Assembly: GCA_965228165.1 (NCBI GenBank)
Contig: CBDDHB010000003.1
Span: 186,001-250,000, forward strand
Reading direction: 5' to 3'
DNA from: Oleispirillum sp965228165
GTDB taxonomy: Bacteria; Pseudomonadota; Alphaproteobacteria; Rhodospirillales; Rhodospirillaceae
Length of the DNA: 64,000 nucleotides
Made by a program: the position numbers and the translations under genes. Within the stretch, counting starts at the first letter, position 1. Each line of letters starts with the position of its first letter. Shown here piece after piece: positions 17,404-25,194 of this stretch. The notes under the pieces are model-generated. The model did not search any database. It was not told the DNA's origin and was given only the letters and a program-made list of their open reading frames with translations.

Positions 17404-18872
17404 CGGGCACCATCCATCAAGGGGGCGGGAACGGAACGAATCGTCCGGCGCGCCAGTTCCGGCTTGGCGTGCGGACCGATCAGGCGGAAATGCGCCGCCA
17501 CCACGGGAGCCTGATCCAGATACCCGGCGACGTCGGCGACATCCGCGCCCTTCGGGAAGACCCCCCACCTGCTTCGCCAGGTCGTCGGCCAATCGCACAT
17601 AGTCGCCGTGCGGAAACTGCGGTCGCGGCCTCCGGTTGCGGATGCGTCGTTCTATGTTGACCCCGGCCTTCATCTCCGCAAGGGGCGGCAGCGGAATTTC
17701 TCCGGCGGCGACCCGCGCCACCCAGCGCCCGTGCAGTTCCATGATCGGGAAATACGGCCCCCGGTAATAGCCGACGAAGGCCAATCCGGGCAGAGCCGGC
17801 AGAAACACCTGCTTGTGCAGCAGCACCGGCTGCAACTGGTCGCAGGGGTCGAACTCCAGCGCCTCCAGCACGTCGGGGCAAAGGAACGGCAGGGCCGAGG
17901 CATAGCCGGTGCACATCACCACCGCGTCGATATCCTCGCGCGTGCCGTCGGCGTACAGCACCCCATCGGCATCGAAGCCGAAGGCGCGGGAACGCTTGAC
18001 GTGGACGCGCCCCGCCGCCACCAGGGGCAAAAAGTCGTCGGAGGTGACCACGGTCAGGGGAGCCTCGGCGATGTCGTCGAAGGCAAGGTCCGGCGAAATC
18101 GCGCCGGGATCGCCGCCCAGCCGCCGCAGATAGTCGCGCGGATGGGTGGTCAGCGGATTGTCGATGTCGCGGTTATAGAACACCAGATCGGCGGGATAGC
18201 GCGGCGCTCCCTCCCAGGGCGAGACCCAGCGCGGCAGGAACCACATCGGGTTGCGCAGGCCGACCGTCACCTTTTCGGCGACGTCGATCAACTGCCCGGC
18301 GATCTCGGTGCCGGAGAACGCGGCACCGACGATCAGCACCCGCTTGCCGCCGAAGTATTCCCGGTTGACCTCCTCGGAATAGCAGTCGGCGGCGTGGAAT
18401 ATCCGGCCCCGGAAAGTGGAAATCCCCTCGAACTCCGGCACGTGCGGACGGGAGAACACCCCGGTCGCCACCACCACGAAATCGAACATCCGGGTCTCGC
18501 GCCGCCCGCCGGAAACCGTGATCATCCGCCACAGGTGATCCCCCGCCGGTTCGACGTTCTCCACCGCCGTGCCGAAACGGATGTGGCGGATCAGGTCGAA
18601 GGCCTCGGCATAGCGTTTCAGATAACCGATGACGTCGCGCCGCATCGGAAAGACGTCGGTCCCTTGCGGCCAGGGGAAATCGGAAAACGAACAGCTATGG
18701 TGGGACAGATTGGTGCGGGCATAGGACGACCACGCGCCGCGCCCCGGCGCCCCCACATGCCGCCGATGCCGTTCGCCGTGTCGAAGACCTCCGGTTCGAT
18801 GCCGTGCTCCAGCAGAGCCTTGGCCGCCGCAAGACCGCTGGGACCGCTTCCGATGACCGCGACTCTCGGCAT
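17400..18872 (-). pseudogene. Flavin-containing monooxygenase, two compensating frameshifts
   Basis: A class B flavin monooxygenase read in three pieces. The N-terminus VAVIGSGPSGLAAAKALLEHG binds FAD. The FMO identifying stretch and NADPH site (GAAFSGTEIAGQL) lie in the middle. The frame leaves at a five-C run, 18750-18754 (one base short), and returns at a six-C run, 17561-17566 (one base extra). Correcting both gives about 490 residues ending in PAPLMDGAR. Only the ~60 N-terminal and ~55 C-terminal residues sit in the original frame, so as written the product stops early. Sequencing error is likely. It probably oxidises a soft nucleophile (N or S); the substrate is unknown. Confidence 0.85.
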
Positions 18873-19000
18873 GCCCGACCCTCGCCATTCCGTGGTGGGG
18901 GAAACGGCGGAGGAAGAGACCGCCGTCCTTCACAGGTGCCCACCGCCGCACGGGTTTTCAAGACGCAGGCGGTTGAAAGCAAAACATAACCCGTCGGATT

Positions 19001-19893
19001 TCAGCGCCCGTCCAGAACCTCGGCGACGACGCGGCGCACCGGCTCGCGCCAGTCGGGCGGCGCAAGACCGAAGGTCCGACGCAGCTTGCCGGTATCCAGG
19101 CAGGAATTGCGGGGGCGGCGCGCCGGTCCCGGATACTCGGCGGAGGCGATCGCCGCCACCGCGTCCGGCCCCGCCTTCAGCTCCGCGCCCATCCCGATGG
19201 CGGCAGCGATGACGAAGCAGGCATAGGCGTGCCAGGTGGTCTCCCCCGCCGCCGCCAGATGATAGAGGCCGGAAACCTCCCCCCCCCGCCGGAAAGGACG
19301 GCGCGCAGGGCATGGGCGGTGACGTCGGCGATCAAATCCGCGCCGGTGGGCGCGCCGGTCTGGTCGGCGACGACGCGCAAGTCGTCGCGCTCGGCGGCCA
19401 GCCGCAACATGGTTTTCAGGAAATTTCCGCCGTGCGCGCCGAACACCCAACTGGCGCGAAAAATCAGGTGGCGGCAGCCGGAGGCGAGAATCGCCTCCTC
19501 CCCCGCGCGCTTGCCGCGTCCATAGGCGTTGATCGGCGCGGGCGGATCGGTTTCCGCATACGCGCCGGGCTTGTTCCCGTCGAAGACGTAATCGGTGGAA
19601 TAATGGACCAGCCACGCGCCCGCCCGCGCCGCCTCCTCGGCCAGAACGGTGGGGGCCTCGGCATTGATCCGCCGGGCGAGATCGGGTTGGCTTTCGGCGC
19701 GATCCACCGCCGTATAGGCGGCGGCGTTGACGATCGCGTCGGGACGAAGCCGCCGCACCAGTCCGCGCAGACCGTCCAGATCGGTCAGGTCGGCCTTCTC
19801 TCGGCCGCAGGCGTGAACTTCCCCCAGAAGGGCGAGGGACCGCTGCAATTCCCACCCTACCTGACCGTCCTTGCCCAGCAGCAGGATGTTCAT
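19001..19893 (-). pseudogene. rfbD: dTDP-4-dehydrorhamnose reductase, frameshifted near the C-terminus
   Basis: Last enzyme of dTDP-L-rhamnose synthesis, reducing the 4-keto group with NAD(P)H. The N-terminal MNILLLGKDGQVGWELQ binds the cofactor, and the active-site region is VHYSTDYVFDG with YGRGKRAGEE (Tyr and Lys). The frame breaks at a nine-C run (19279-19287). The conserved C-terminus (SGLYHLAAAGETTWHAYA, then the end of the Rossmann partner domain) lies in another frame. Adding one base or removing two joins them and gives 296-297 residues, the normal length. The start overlaps the rfbB stop. Either a base-call error or loss of the last ~95 residues. Confidence 0.88.
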
Positions 19894-20962
19894 GCGCCGC
19901 TGCCTCCGTACTGCCGCGCCATCCAGTCGCGATAGGCGCCGCTGGTCACCTTTTCCACCCAGTCCGGGTGCTCCAGATACCAAGCAATGGTCTTTTCGAT
20001 GCCGGTTTCGAAGCTTTCCGCCGGACGCCAGCCGAGTTCCCGCTCCGCCTTGGCCGCGTCGATGCCATAGCGGCGGTCGTGCCCGGCGCGGTCCTTGACG
20101 AAGGCGATCTGCTCGGCATAGCCGCGTCCGTCGGCGCGGGGGCGCACCGCGTCCAGCCGGGCGCACACCGTCCGCACCACCGCAAGGTTAGTCATTTCCT
20201 GATTGCCGCCCAGGTTATAGGTCTCGCCGGGGCGGCCCGCCTCCAGCACCCAGCGCACCCCGGCGCAGTGATCGGCGACATAGATCCAGTCGCGCACGTT
20301 GCCGCCGTCGCCGTAGATCGGCAACGCCTTCCCCGCCAGAGCGTTGCGGACGATCAGGGGGATCAGCTTTTCCGGAAACTGGAAGGGACCGTAGTTGTTG
20401 GAGCAATTGGTGGTCAAGACCGGCAGGCCGTGGGTGTGGAACCACGCCCGCGCCAGATGGTCGCTCGCCGCCTTGCTGGCAGAATAGGGACTGTTCGGCC
20501 GATAGGGATGGGTCTCGGCGAAGGGCGGATCGTCGGGGCCGAGCGAGCCGTAGACCTCGTCGGTAGAAACGTGCAGGAAGCGGAACGCCACCGCGTCCTC
20601 CGGCGACAGCCCCCGCCAGTACGACAGGGCGGCGTCGAGCAGGCGATAGGTGCCGACGACATTGGTCTGGATGAACGCCTCGGGATCGGCGATCGACCGA
20701 TCGACGTGGGACTCGGCGGCGAAATGCACCACGGCGCGCGGCGCGCGCTCCGCCAACAGGGAGGCGACCAGGGCGGCGTCGCCGATATCCCCCCCCGCAC
20801 GAAGGTCAGACGCGGATTGCCGGTCAGCGACGCCAGGTTGTCGAGATTCCCGGCATAGGTCAGCTTGTCCAGAACCACCACCGGCTCGCCGCCCGCGGCC
20901 AGCCAGTCGAGAACGAAATTGGCGCCGATGAACCCGGCGCCGCCGGTAACCAGAATCGTCAT
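19890..20962 (-). pseudogene. rfbB: dTDP-glucose 4,6-dehydratase, frameshifted near the N-terminus
   Basis: Second enzyme of the dTDP-rhamnose pathway, an NAD-dependent SDR. The first ~57 residues (MTILVTGGAGFIGANF, then LTFVRG) are in one frame; the rest is in another, after an eight-C run at 20789-20796. The main body shows VHFAAESHVDRSI, the HVSTDEVYG motif, catalytic Tyr/Lys in YSASKAASDHL, and NNYGPFQFPEKLIP. A one-base insertion or two-base removal gives 356-357 residues, the family length. rfbA and rfbC are not in the window, so the pathway would need distant genes. The disruption matches several others here. Confidence 0.9.
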
Positions 20963-21108
20963 GCCCCTCGCCTTCCCCAAAGCCCATCCCGGTCAAGGTT
21001 CTACCGTTCCCGCCCCGCCCCGCGCAACCCGCGGGGAACGGGAAAGCGGTGACAGCCCCCCTTCATGACGATATTCCATGAATCGGATGAAAGAAGGAAG
21101 GAACGCCG

Positions 21109-21441
21109 ATGACCGACGAGGAACAACAGACCCTAGACACCCAGATGAAGCTGCAAGCCATCCTGCTGATGGTGCGCAACCTGTATGTCTTCGTGAACAA
21201 GATGGACGGGATGAGCGGCCATGTCGCCGACAATTTGCGCGGCTTCCTGGACGACGAACTGCCCGCGATGACCCTGCCGCTGGAGGTGCCGGGCGAAGTG
21301 CTGGAGGCGATCAAATCGGCGCTCGCCGAGCCGATCCGTCTGGTCGTCGCCGACGTCGAGAGAGGCGAAGAGGCGAAACCGCAAGGACCGAAGCTGACCC
21401 TGCTGCGCGGCGGCCTGGACGACGAAACCGACGGGGTTTAG
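21109..21441 (+). CDS. Hypothetical protein
   Basis: A 110-residue acidic protein with no recognised domain. A GGAAGGAACG site precedes the ATG. The first 40 residues (QMKLQAILLMVRNLYVFVNKM) are amphipathic rather than a true membrane helix. A central PAMTLPLEVPGEVLEAIKSAL segment follows, with a Gly/Lys-rich end. No signal peptide is seen. It lies 23 bp upstream of an acetyltransferase gene and may share its transcript. Coding potential is supported by the ribosome-binding site and neighbour-like codon use. Confidence 0.6.
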   Translation: MTDEEQQTLDTQMKLQAILLMVRNLYVFVNKMDGMSGHVADNLRGFLDDELPAMTLPLEVPGEVLEAIKSALAEPIRLVVADVERGEEAKPQGPKLTLLRGGLDDETDGV

Positions 21442-21463
21442 CCCCCTGGAAAAGGAAAACCCC

Positions 21464-21907
21464 ATGACCTGGACGATACGCCCGGCGCGAAACGACGAAG
21501 CCGCCGCCATCGAAGCCCTGTGGGCGGACTGCGGACTGGTGGTTCCCGGCAACGACCCGGCGGCGGATTTCCGCCTCGCCCTTGGCAAACCGGGCTCGGA
21601 TATCCTGGCCGCCGACGAAGATGGCCGCATCGTCGGCAGCGTCATGGTCGGACACGATGGACACCGCGGCTGGCTCTATTACCTTTCCACCGCTCCCGAC
21701 CGGCGCGGACGCGGCATCGCCCGCGCCTTGATCGCCCGCGCCGAGTCCTGGCTGATCGACCGCCGCATCCCGAAAGTCCACTTGCTGGTGCGGGAGAACA
21801 ACCTTGGCGTGGTGCCGATCTATCAAGCGCAGGGCTTCGCCCTGCATCCGGTACGGATGATGCGGAAGGTGCTGATTCCTTTTCCCCCACCGCAGAAGAG
21901 CGAATGA
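21464..21907 (+). CDS. GNAT family N-acetyltransferase (YpeA-like)
   Basis: A 147-residue GNAT enzyme. The acetyl-CoA-binding loop is visible as RRGRGIARALIARAE (near 82-96), preceded by the beta-4 strand GWLYYLSTAPD. NNLGVVPIYQAQGF near 113 is typical of YpeA-type acetyltransferases. Acceptor unknown. It follows a small hypothetical gene on the same strand. Confidence 0.86.
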   Translation: MTWTIRPARNDEAAAIEALWADCGLVVPGNDPAADFRLALGKPGSDILAADEDGRIVGSVMVGHDGHRGWLYYLSTAPDRRGRGIARALIARAESWLIDRRIPKVHLLVRENNLGVVPIYQAQGFALHPVRMMRKVLIPFPPPQKSE

Positions 21908-21930
21908 AGGAAAAGGATCGCGCCCCGCCG

Positions 21931-22116
21931 TCAATCCCGCATGATGCTCCGCACATCCTCGGGGGTGATCGCCCTGCCGAGAATGCGGCTCGACACCTTG
22001 GCGGCGGCGTTCAGCACCGCGTTCGCCGCCCTGAGGCCGGAAAGCCCTTTCTCCCGGGCCGCCAGGGAGGCCTCGGCATAGGCGCGGCGCACGATGATTT
22101 CCGCGTCGTCTTTCAT
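21931..22116 (-). CDS. Small hypothetical protein (61 aa)
   Basis: A 61-residue protein starting MKDDAEIIVRR, probably all helical with a run of Ala. It converges on the acetyltransferase gene. It lies just left of the repeat-bounded tRNA-Ser islet, so it marks the conserved chromosomal flank. No domain was recognised; the small size limits confidence, although composition is typical of the genome. Confidence 0.5.
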   Translation of the reverse strand: MKDDAEIIVRRAYAEASLAAREKGLSGLRAANAVLNAAAKVSSRILGRAITPEDVRSIMRD

Positions 22117-22247
22117 CCCGTATCCCCCATGCGCTAGGTGGCGTCAATGCGCGGGATATGTAGAACAAGGCGTCTGCCGGAAACAAGCGCGGCCGGGAAA
22201 TTTAACATCTCATTCATAGAGATCCGATGAGAGGAAGAAGCTCTCCG

Positions 22248-22353
22248 GTCTTTCGCCGAACCACCGGGTTCTCGCCCTCGGTCCCAACAGTTCAAAGCCC
22301 CGGGCTTCTGACGAAGCCCGGGGCTTTGAACTGGCGGAGGGACCGAGACTCGA
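22248..22353. repeat. Left copy of a ~98-bp direct repeat with degenerate tRNA-Ser 3' end
   Basis: Bases 22248-22345 are identical to 23795-23892, that is, to the sequence just downstream of tRNA-Ser plus the last 14 bases of the tRNA gene. The match continues with single mismatches at 22346 and 22354 (GACTCGA shared between them). The copy of the tRNA 3' end starts at 22332 (TGGCGGAGGGACC). This is what is expected of an attachment-site copy left by an element inserted at the tRNA 3' end. The wider gap (22117-22432) holds nothing else. Confidence 0.8.
22290..22331. terminator. Perfect 19-bp inverted repeat (duplicate of the tRNA-Ser terminator)
   Basis: Arms GTTCAAAGCCCCGGGCTTC and its exact complement flank a four-base TGAC loop. 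This is the duplicate of the hairpin behind tRNA-Ser (23837-23878). It probably functions as a bidirectional terminator at the left edge of the islet. Confidence 0.55.
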
Positions 22354-22432
22354 TACCCGACAAACCACTGGACTAACTGCGAAATTCACAGATTTACGCG
22401 CCGAACGAGTTTCTGGGCGAATGGCTTCAATG

Positions 22433-23134
22433 TCACGGGTAAGTAGAGGTTCCTTCGGGATTGATCCCCTCTTCGCGGAGGGCCCCCTGGAATGGGGCAA
22501 GGGCCTGAAGCTCGTCCATCAGGGGAGACGGGGCATGCCTCGGGCCACCGCTGTAGATAATAAGCCCGACGACTAGACCTGTCCTCGAAAGGCCTAGCTC
22601 GGTCGCGGCAAGCTCATCCTCACTGGAAAAATGTGAGGGTATCATCCGCCCTGCAAGAACATCCCGAATTTTCCCGAGCCACTGTTGAGGTGCTTCCTCA
22701 GGATGATGTGCCTGGAGATCTGCCCTAACACGCACCATCTCCGCGAGGAGGATGACCTCCTCCCGCCGCAACGACGCCAGCACGTCAGCCCAGGCCAGGA
22801 ACTCATCCGCCACCAGCGGCCCCGCCTGGGCCTGCCCTGCGATCACCTTTGCCATGAGCCGGAGGTTCAGCCGGGCAGTTCCTTCCTGGGCAGCGCGGGC
22901 ATAACGGAAGGTAATCGCCGCAAGCTCATCCACCTCCCCCAGGTCATGCAGGGTCTTCTCCCCCCTGCTCACCTCTTCAAGGAGAATCTCACGAGCGACA
23001 TCCAGGCGATACCGTAGCAGCTTCGCCACCACTGCCGACAGCCCTGCCCCACCGAGAGCCGCCACCGGAGAGGCATAGCTCGCCAGGATGTCTGAAACTG
23101 CCGCCCCGAGGGCGAGGGGGAGGAGATTGGTCAT
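22433..23134 (-). CDS. Hypothetical protein with N-terminal hydrophobic region (islet gene 2)
   Basis: A 233-residue protein not recognised as any known family. Residues ~3-38 are largely hydrophobic (LLPLALGAAVSDILASYASP, then ALGGAGLSAVVAKLL), suggesting one hairpin or two short membrane segments. Residues ~48-150 are helical and charged, with VSRGEKTLHDLGEVDELA and RREEVILLAEMVRVRADL. The C-terminus contains LGLSRTGLVVGLIIYSGGP. Base composition is visibly less GC-rich than the neighbours, and codons such as AGG and AGA are used more. It overlaps the upstream Cys-rich gene (ATGA), so the two are co-translated. It sits between tRNA-Ser fragments, suggesting horizontal arrival. Confidence 0.65.
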   Translation of the reverse strand: MTNLLPLALGAAVSDILASYASPVAALGGAGLSAVVAKLLRYRLDVAREILLEEVSRGEKTLHDLGEVDELAAITFRYARAAQEGTARLNLRLMAKVIAGQAQAGPLVADEFLAWADVLASLRREEVILLAEMVRVRADLQAHHPEEAPQQWLGKIRDVLAGRMIPSHFSSEDELAATELGLSRTGLVVGLIIYSGGPRHAPSPLMDELQALAPFQGALREEGINPEGTSTYP

Positions 23135-23529
23135 CCATTCCCCCTGAAAAGGGCGATGATACTAGCCACCGCCGCCACTACCGCGCTCACAGTTCCAGCC
23201 ACGGTCCACCAGAACTGGACTGCCTGTCGCCTACGGAGCAAGTCGTCTTCATACGCCTCCAGAACCTTACCGCTAGGACTGGAATCGGGTGGGATAAAAT
23301 CAGCACAGCATCTAGCAAGCAGGGACGTTCGGTCTCGGTGGATTTGATCGCCGCCCGGGACATTCTCGTCCCACTGCCCTCGGTGGCACTTCAATGAGTA
23401 ATGACTCTTGAGATTACTTCCGAATGGAGTGGCCGCCCGCTCGTCGGCAAGGAGGGTGAAAGTCCCCTCGGCCCCTTCAAGCCGAAAGTATTTCACGCAG
23501 AACACACACTCGACACATGATCGATTCAC
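23131..23529 (-). CDS. Cys-rich hypothetical protein with C-terminal membrane anchor (islet gene 1)
   Basis: About 132 residues. Starting at GTG 23529 is favoured because a GGGGAGG site lies upstream; an alternative GTG at 23568 lacks one. The N-terminal part holds seven Cys in a zinc-ribbon-like pattern: SCVECVFCVKYF, then LKCHRGQWDE and ARCCADF. A single hydrophobic helix lies near the C-terminus (TVAGTVSAVVAAVASIIALF), ending in a short RGNG tail, so the Cys-rich domain is probably cytoplasmic. The family is unknown. It is the first gene of a two-gene operon inside the tRNA-Ser islet. A membrane-tethered metal-binding sensor is one guess. Confidence 0.6.
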   Translation of the reverse strand: MNRSCVECVFCVKYFRLEGAEGTFTLLADERAATPFGSNLKSHYSLKCHRGQWDENVPGGDQIHRDRTSLLARCCADFIPPDSSPSGKVLEAYEDDLLRRRQAVQFWWTVAGTVSAVVAAVASIIALFRGNG

Positions 23530-23604
23530 GAGCCGCCTCCCCGTTTCAACGAGAGTATGCCTCTCCACCAGAGGCAGAGGAAGGCCCTCACCGGAAGATC
23601 ATCG

Positions 23605-23630
23605 GCGTGTGGGGGAAACGTGTGGGGGAA
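23605..23630. repeat. Tandem 13-bp repeat, candidate integrase arm sites
   Basis: CGTGTGGGGGAAA occurs twice with no spacer (23605-23617 and 23618-23630). It lies upstream of the islet operon and ~60 bp from a tRNA-Ser fragment (23691). Short tandem repeats next to an att core are commonly arm-type sites for a tyrosine integrase. No integrase gene is present, so the role is inferred. Confidence 0.4.
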
Positions 23631-23690
23631 AGAAAATCCAGCCCTCCCTATTATGTTGAAAAATAAGATAAATTCAACGTCATGGGAAGC

Positions 23691-23710
23691 TGGCGGAGGG
23701 ACCTGGACTG
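23691..23710. repeat. Partial copy of the tRNA-Ser 3' end (candidate att site)
   Basis: TGGCGGAGGGACCTGGACTG matches the tRNA-Ser 3' end at 23879-23898 except for two bases in the last seven. It is the third copy of this end in 1.6 kb. The sequence to its left does not match the other copies, so it is not simply part of the 98-bp repeat. With the left copy (22332) it brackets the two unknown genes. Confidence 0.5.
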
Positions 23711-23794
23711 TGGAAATCCGCGTCAAAACGCGGCTTTCCATCCTCGGGGACATGCCCCTCGGACCGCCTTCGGCGTCTCTCAAGACGCTTGCGC

Positions 23795-23892
23795 GTCTTT
23801 CGCCGAACCACCGGGTTCTCGCCCTCGGTCCCAACAGTTCAAAGCCCCGGGCTTCTGACGAAGCCCGGGGCTTTGAACTGGCGGAGGGACCG
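23795..23892. repeat. Right copy of the 98-bp direct repeat (tRNA-Ser 3' flank)
   Basis: Identical to 22248-22345. This copy contains the authentic downstream flank of tRNA-Ser and its terminator hairpin. Together with the left copy it bounds 1.55 kb containing two unknown genes. Confidence 0.8.
23837..23878 (-). terminator. tRNA-Ser terminator hairpin
   Basis: A perfect 19-bp stem with a four-base loop begins immediately beyond the tRNA CCA end. The arms start with AAAGCCCCGGGC and end with GCCCGGGGCTTT. No long T tract follows, so it may act as a processing barrier or a bidirectional terminator rather than a classical Rho-independent one. Confidence 0.6.
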
Positions 23893-23967
23893 GGACTCGA
23901 ACCCGGGGACGGTTTTAAAGCCGTCACGGATTAGCAATCCGCTGCATTACCGCTCTGCCACCCCTCC
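23879..23967 (-). tRNA. tRNA-Ser (GCT)
   Basis: An 89-base class II tRNA. The acceptor stem is GGAGGGG paired with UCCCUCC, discriminator G and encoded CCA. The D-loop contains GCAGAGCGG, and the anticodon stem-loop reads CGGATT-GCT-AATCCG, giving anticodon GCT for AGC/AGU serine codons. A long variable arm (GACGGCTTTAAAACCGTC) marks it as serine. The T-loop is GGTTCGAGTCC. Its 3' end is duplicated twice to the left, indicating use as an integration site. Confidence 0.95.
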
Positions 23968-24060
23968 GCACCCATCAGCGGCATGCCGCCGACAAGAGTC
24001 GAATGTCTATCCGAAGCCGTTCCCTTCGTCAACTCCGACGGGACGGGGAGAAACCAAGAA

Positions 24061-24971
24061 TCACCCCCGGGCGGCGAAGCGTCCCTTGAACACCTCGCCC
24101 AACAGTTCGAATTCCTTCCTGCGCGGCGAGGATGCGCGCCAGACCAGGGCGATCCCCCGGCTGGGACGGGGCCGCACGAAGTGCCGCGCGACGACGCCGG
24201 ACCCGCCATGCGCTTCGGTCGGCACCGCCATTTCCGGAATCAGGGTCAGGCCCAGACCGTTCGCCACCATCTGCACCAAGGTGTTCAGGCTGGTCGCCTG
24301 CACCGCCTCGTTGGTGCGCAGGGGATGCCCGGCGCAAGCGCCCAATGCATGGTCGCGCAGGCAGTGCCCGTCTTCCAGCATCAGCATGTCCTCGGCCTCC
24401 AAGCGTTCGGGCGGGATTTCCTCGACCTTGGCCAGGGGATGCGCGGCGGGAACCGCCACCAGCAGTTCGTCCTCGCCCAAGGGCAACGAAGCCAGATCGC
24501 CCAGATCGTAGGGCGTCGCCAACACCGCGCAATCCAAACGTCCGGCGCGCAAGCCATCGACCAGACGCGCCGTCTGGTCCTCGCGCAGATAGAGTTTGAG
24601 CTCGGGATAGTGGGTGCGCACGTCGGGCAGCGCGCGCGGCAGGAAATACGGCCCGATCGTCGGGATCACCCCCAGGCGCAACCGTCCGGCGAGAGGGCGG
24701 CGACCGGATTCCGCCACCTCGGCCAAGGCCTCGGCATCGCGCAAGAGGGCGCGGGCCCGCTCCACGATTCCTCCCCAAGAGGCGTCAGCATCACCTGACG
24801 GCGGGTTCCGCGTTCGATCAACTGGCAGTCGAGAACCGATTCCAGATCCTGGATGCCCGAGCTTAAGGTCGATTGGGTGACGAAACAGGATTCCGCAGCA
24901 CGGCCGAAATGCCGCAGGTCGGCCACCGCCACCAGATAGTGCAGTTGTCGCAGGGTCGGAATCAGCTTCAT
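24061..24971 (-). pseudogene. oxyR: OxyR-like LysR-family regulator, frameshifted
   Basis: A LysR-type regulator closest to OxyR. The helix-turn-helix is in the first 65 residues (LRQLHYLVAVADLRHFGRAAE and STLSSGIQDLE). The effector domain includes a Cys pair about nine residues apart in LEDGHCLRDHALGACAGHP, matching the peroxide-sensing cysteines of OxyR. The frame is lost near 24766-24777 just after LTPLG; one added base continues as IVERARALLRD, giving about 303 residues, the normal length. Here the defect is beside a four-C run rather than a long one. It is divergent from dps, a classic OxyR target. Confidence 0.85.
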
Positions 24972-25011
24972 CGTTTTTCTCGATCAGTTTTTAGCGGATT
25001 ATCGGTTTTAC

Positions 25012-25039
25012 AATATCCCATATGCCGAATAGGGTTATT
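25012..25039. promoter_or_regulatory. Imperfect inverted repeat in the oxyR-dps gap, candidate OxyR site
   Basis: AATATCCC (25012-25019) and GGGTTATT (25032-25039) form an inverted repeat with one mismatch and a 12-base centre. It lies in the 223-bp gap between the divergent LysR-type regulator and dps, nearer the regulator. LysR regulators bind such dyads and often autoregulate. The match to a defined OxyR consensus was not established. Confidence 0.35.
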
Positions 25040-25194
25040 CCCATCGACATCGAATACCAGGGGCAAGCCCGCTCCACCCGATTCCCCTTCCAACGTTGCG
25101 GAAATCGTCGCGGGGCCGCCCTTGCCGAAACCCGAGAGAGACCTCACAATAACCGGGATCGCCTGAACGATCCACCCGAGACAAGGAGTCGCAC

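Noticed and set aside
22248..23892. CRISPR array suggested by repeats
   Set aside because: Only two long copies 1.5 kb apart with genes between; no short regularly spaced repeats.
22248..23892. Insertion sequence flanked by direct repeats
   Set aside because: There is no transposase and no terminal inverted repeat; the repeats derive from a tRNA 3' end and its flank, fitting site-specific recombination.
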